Positions 28,905 to 30,118 of a stretch of DNA of 30,118 bases are shown piece after piece (the stretch's first letter is position 1; each line of letters begins with the position of its first letter). The position numbers and the translations under genes are program-made. The notes under the pieces are model-generated. The model was given only the letters and a program-made list of their open reading frames with translations, did no database searches and had not been told where the DNA came from. Origin of the DNA: a virus; the IMG/VR virus record IMGVR_UViG_3300047564_000582, positions 1-30,118 of that record. One strand, written 5' to 3'.

Positions 28905-29603
28905 ATGACTAATAGAACAACTTCGCAGATACTAAAAGATAGTATGCGAGCAGACGGCAAAAGATTCTGGGCCGGAGACAACATTTCAGAATATGTTATT
29001 GGACCTAATATCAAAAACGAACTGATTGACGAAGCTACTAAGGCTTTTGAAGCTGTGCTTGATACTCTACTGATCGATAGAGAAACTGATCCAAACAGTC
29101 AAGATACAGCAAGACGACTTGCTAAAATGTATTTTAATGAAATCATGGCAGGACGCTATGAGCCGAGACCTAACGCAACAGCGTTTCCTAATCATACTAA
29201 TGATCGCTATGATGGTATGCTAGTAGTTCGCAGTGAGCTAAAGAGTATGTGTTCGCATCATCACCAGCCAGTGAATGGTGTTGCATACATTGGTATTATT
29301 GCAGCAGATACACTTATTGGTTTGAGCAAGTATACACGCATTGCACAGTGGTGTGCTAGACGCGGTACACTGCAAGAAGAACTAGCAATGGATATTGCTC
29401 GTGAGATTGAAGCAGCAACTGGTTCAACAGATGTAGGTGTTTACATACAGGCTACGCACGGCTGTTGTGAGAATCGTGGTATTATGGCACATAGCAGTCT
29501 TACACAAACTACAGTGTTAAAAGGTGCGTTTGGTAGTGATTCAAGCACTAAGAAAGAGTTCTTTGACAATATTAAACTACAACAGGAGTTTGCACCAAGA
29601 TGA
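28905..29603 (+). CDS. folE: GTP cyclohydrolase I (FolE)
   Basis: 232 residues from ATG 28905, with GGAG at 28895-28898; an upstream in-frame start at 28845 lies in the hairpin and is rejected. Motifs of the family: SMCSHHHQPVNGVAYIGI (zinc ligand C116, His 118-120), GLSKYTRIAQWCARRGTLQE, and VGVYIQATHGCCENRGIM with the second zinc Cys near 187. It converts GTP to 7,8-dihydroneopterin triphosphate, the first step of both folate and 7-deazaguanine synthesis. The queE-like gene overlaps its stop (ATGA), pointing to the deazaguanine branch. The final 25 residues go beyond the usual end (SSTKKEFFDN). Confidence 0.93.
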   Translation: MTNRTTSQILKDSMRADGKRFWAGDNISEYVIGPNIKNELIDEATKAFEAVLDTLLIDRETDPNSQDTARRLAKMYFNEIMAGRYEPRPNATAFPNHTNDRYDGMLVVRSELKSMCSHHHQPVNGVAYIGIIAADTLIGLSKYTRIAQWCARRGTLQEELAMDIAREIEAATGSTDVGVYIQATHGCCENRGIMAHSSLTQTTVLKGAFGSDSSTKKEFFDNIKLQQEFAPR

Positions 29604-30118
29604 AACTGCGCTATAGTGAAGCATTTTACAGTGTACAAGGTGAAGGTAAGTATGTAGGAGTACCCAGCGTATTCCTACGTACTTTCGGTTGTAACTTTCG
29701 TTGTCAAAACTTTGGATTACCACGTGGTACTGAAAAGAGTCGCTACAATCCAGAAGTTGCAAAACTAATCGAAGCAGGTGTACACTTAACTACAGAAAAG
29801 TTTGAAGACTTGCCGTTGGTGTTTACTGGTTGCGATACATATGCAAGTATCTATCCTGAGTTTAAAGATCTTGTTATGGACAAGACCATTGACGAAGTTG
29901 TAGATCATTTGCTAAGTATTACTCCCGAGGGTAAATGGACTATGGATAATGGGCAGGATGTTCACCTTATCCTAACAGGCGGTGAACCGTTACTTGCTTG
30001 GCAGAGACTGTATATAGAACTGTTTGAGCATCCTAGAATGAAGGATCTTAAAAATGTTACGTTTGAAACAAATACTACACAATGGTTACATGATGAGTTT
30101 AGAGAGTACCTTGGAACT
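29600..30118 (+). CDS. queE: QueE-like 7-carboxy-7-deazaguanine synthase, cut by the window end
   Basis: 173 residues visible; the gene runs off the right edge. YSEAFYSVQGEGKYVGVPSV is the QueE N-terminus (substrate loop QGEG), FLRTFGCNFRCQNFGLPRG the cluster region and LILTGGEPLLAW the SAM-binding GGEP motif. It would make 7-carboxy-7-deazaguanine from 6-carboxytetrahydropterin. In the radical-SAM CxxxCxxC motif the third position is Phe (C31, C35, F38); the next Cys is C78 in FTGCDTYAS. ACAGGAG lies upstream and it overlaps folE by 4 bases. queD/queC may follow beyond the window. Confidence 0.88.
   Translation, partial: MKLRYSEAFYSVQGEGKYVGVPSVFLRTFGCNFRCQNFGLPRGTEKSRYNPEVAKLIEAGVHLTTEKFEDLPLVFTGCDTYASIYPEFKDLVMDKTIDEVVDHLLSITPEGKWTMDNGQDVHLILTGGEPLLAWQRLYIELFEHPRMKDLKNVTFETNTTQWLHDEFREYLGT

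Noticed and set aside
1-30118. tRNA genes, CRISPR arrays, insertion sequences, integrase or attachment sites
   Set aside because: I looked for cloverleaf-like gaps, regular repeats, terminal inverted repeats and recombinase motifs; the gaps are too short and none was found by eye. A covariance-model scan would settle the tRNA point.

Overview
The window reads as a stretch of a marine T4-like myovirus (a relative of cyanomyoviruses and pelagimyophages). The basis is a T4-type family B DNA polymerase (16043-18733), a gp45-like sliding clamp (20752-21492), a DsbA-like DNA-binding protein, an endonuclease VII-like HNH protein and many small conserved genes of this phage group. Base composition is AT-rich. 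Every supported gene is on the + strand, and genes are packed with 1-, 4- or 8-14-base overlaps (TAATG, ATGA). I found no tRNA, CRISPR array, insertion sequence or attachment site. The host cannot be named from the sequence.

Layout. (1) Bases 1-1984: a lysis block holding the C-terminal cell-wall-binding domain of a truncated hydrolase, a two-helix holin-like protein, an overlapping inner/outer spanin pair, and two further small membrane proteins, one with a complete EF-hand loop. (2) 2028-5117: a DnaJ-type co-chaperone and a ClpA-type unfoldase that keeps a ClpP-docking-like IGF tripeptide. A 12-bp perfect hairpin covers the dnaJ start. (3) 5104-15432: virion-type genes. Several encode enzyme-like proteins: a KxDG ligase-like nucleotidyltransferase, a TxGH nucleotidylyltransferase, a cysteine-rich HiPIP-like protein and an 827-residue HAD-containing protein. 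Each begins with a short hydrophobic/acidic leader ending in a T4-prohead-protease-like (L/I)xE site, so they may be packaged in the capsid and injected. A degenerate pterin-carbinolamine-dehydratase-like gene is also here. (4) 15429-21883: replication genes (dsbA behind a consensus sigma70 promoter, DNA polymerase, clamp). Between polymerase and clamp sit a 44-residue lipoprotein too short for usual gene calling and a sugar/nucleotide cassette (TagD-like cytidylyltransferase, eukaryotic-type phosphomannomutase-like protein, NAD-dependent epimerase). (5) 21880-28832: a TGT-fold DpdA-like transglycosylase, a possible QueD-like T-fold protein, a GT-B glycosyltransferase, a set of small overlapping genes, a phosphoribosyltransferase and an endonuclease VII-like protein. 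(6) 28818-30118: a consensus sigma70 promoter overlapping a terminator-like hairpin, then folE (GTP cyclohydrolase I) and a queE-like radical-SAM gene that runs off the end.

How it fits together. FolE, the QueD-like candidate, QueE and the DpdA-like protein make a coherent partial route from GTP to a 7-deazaguanine base exchanged into DNA, which would protect the phage genome from restriction. QueC and any base-tailoring enzyme would have to lie outside the window. The capsid-targeted enzyme set and the DnaJ/ClpA pair point to early takeover of host nucleotide, RNA or protein metabolism. These roles are inferred from motifs alone; no database search was possible.
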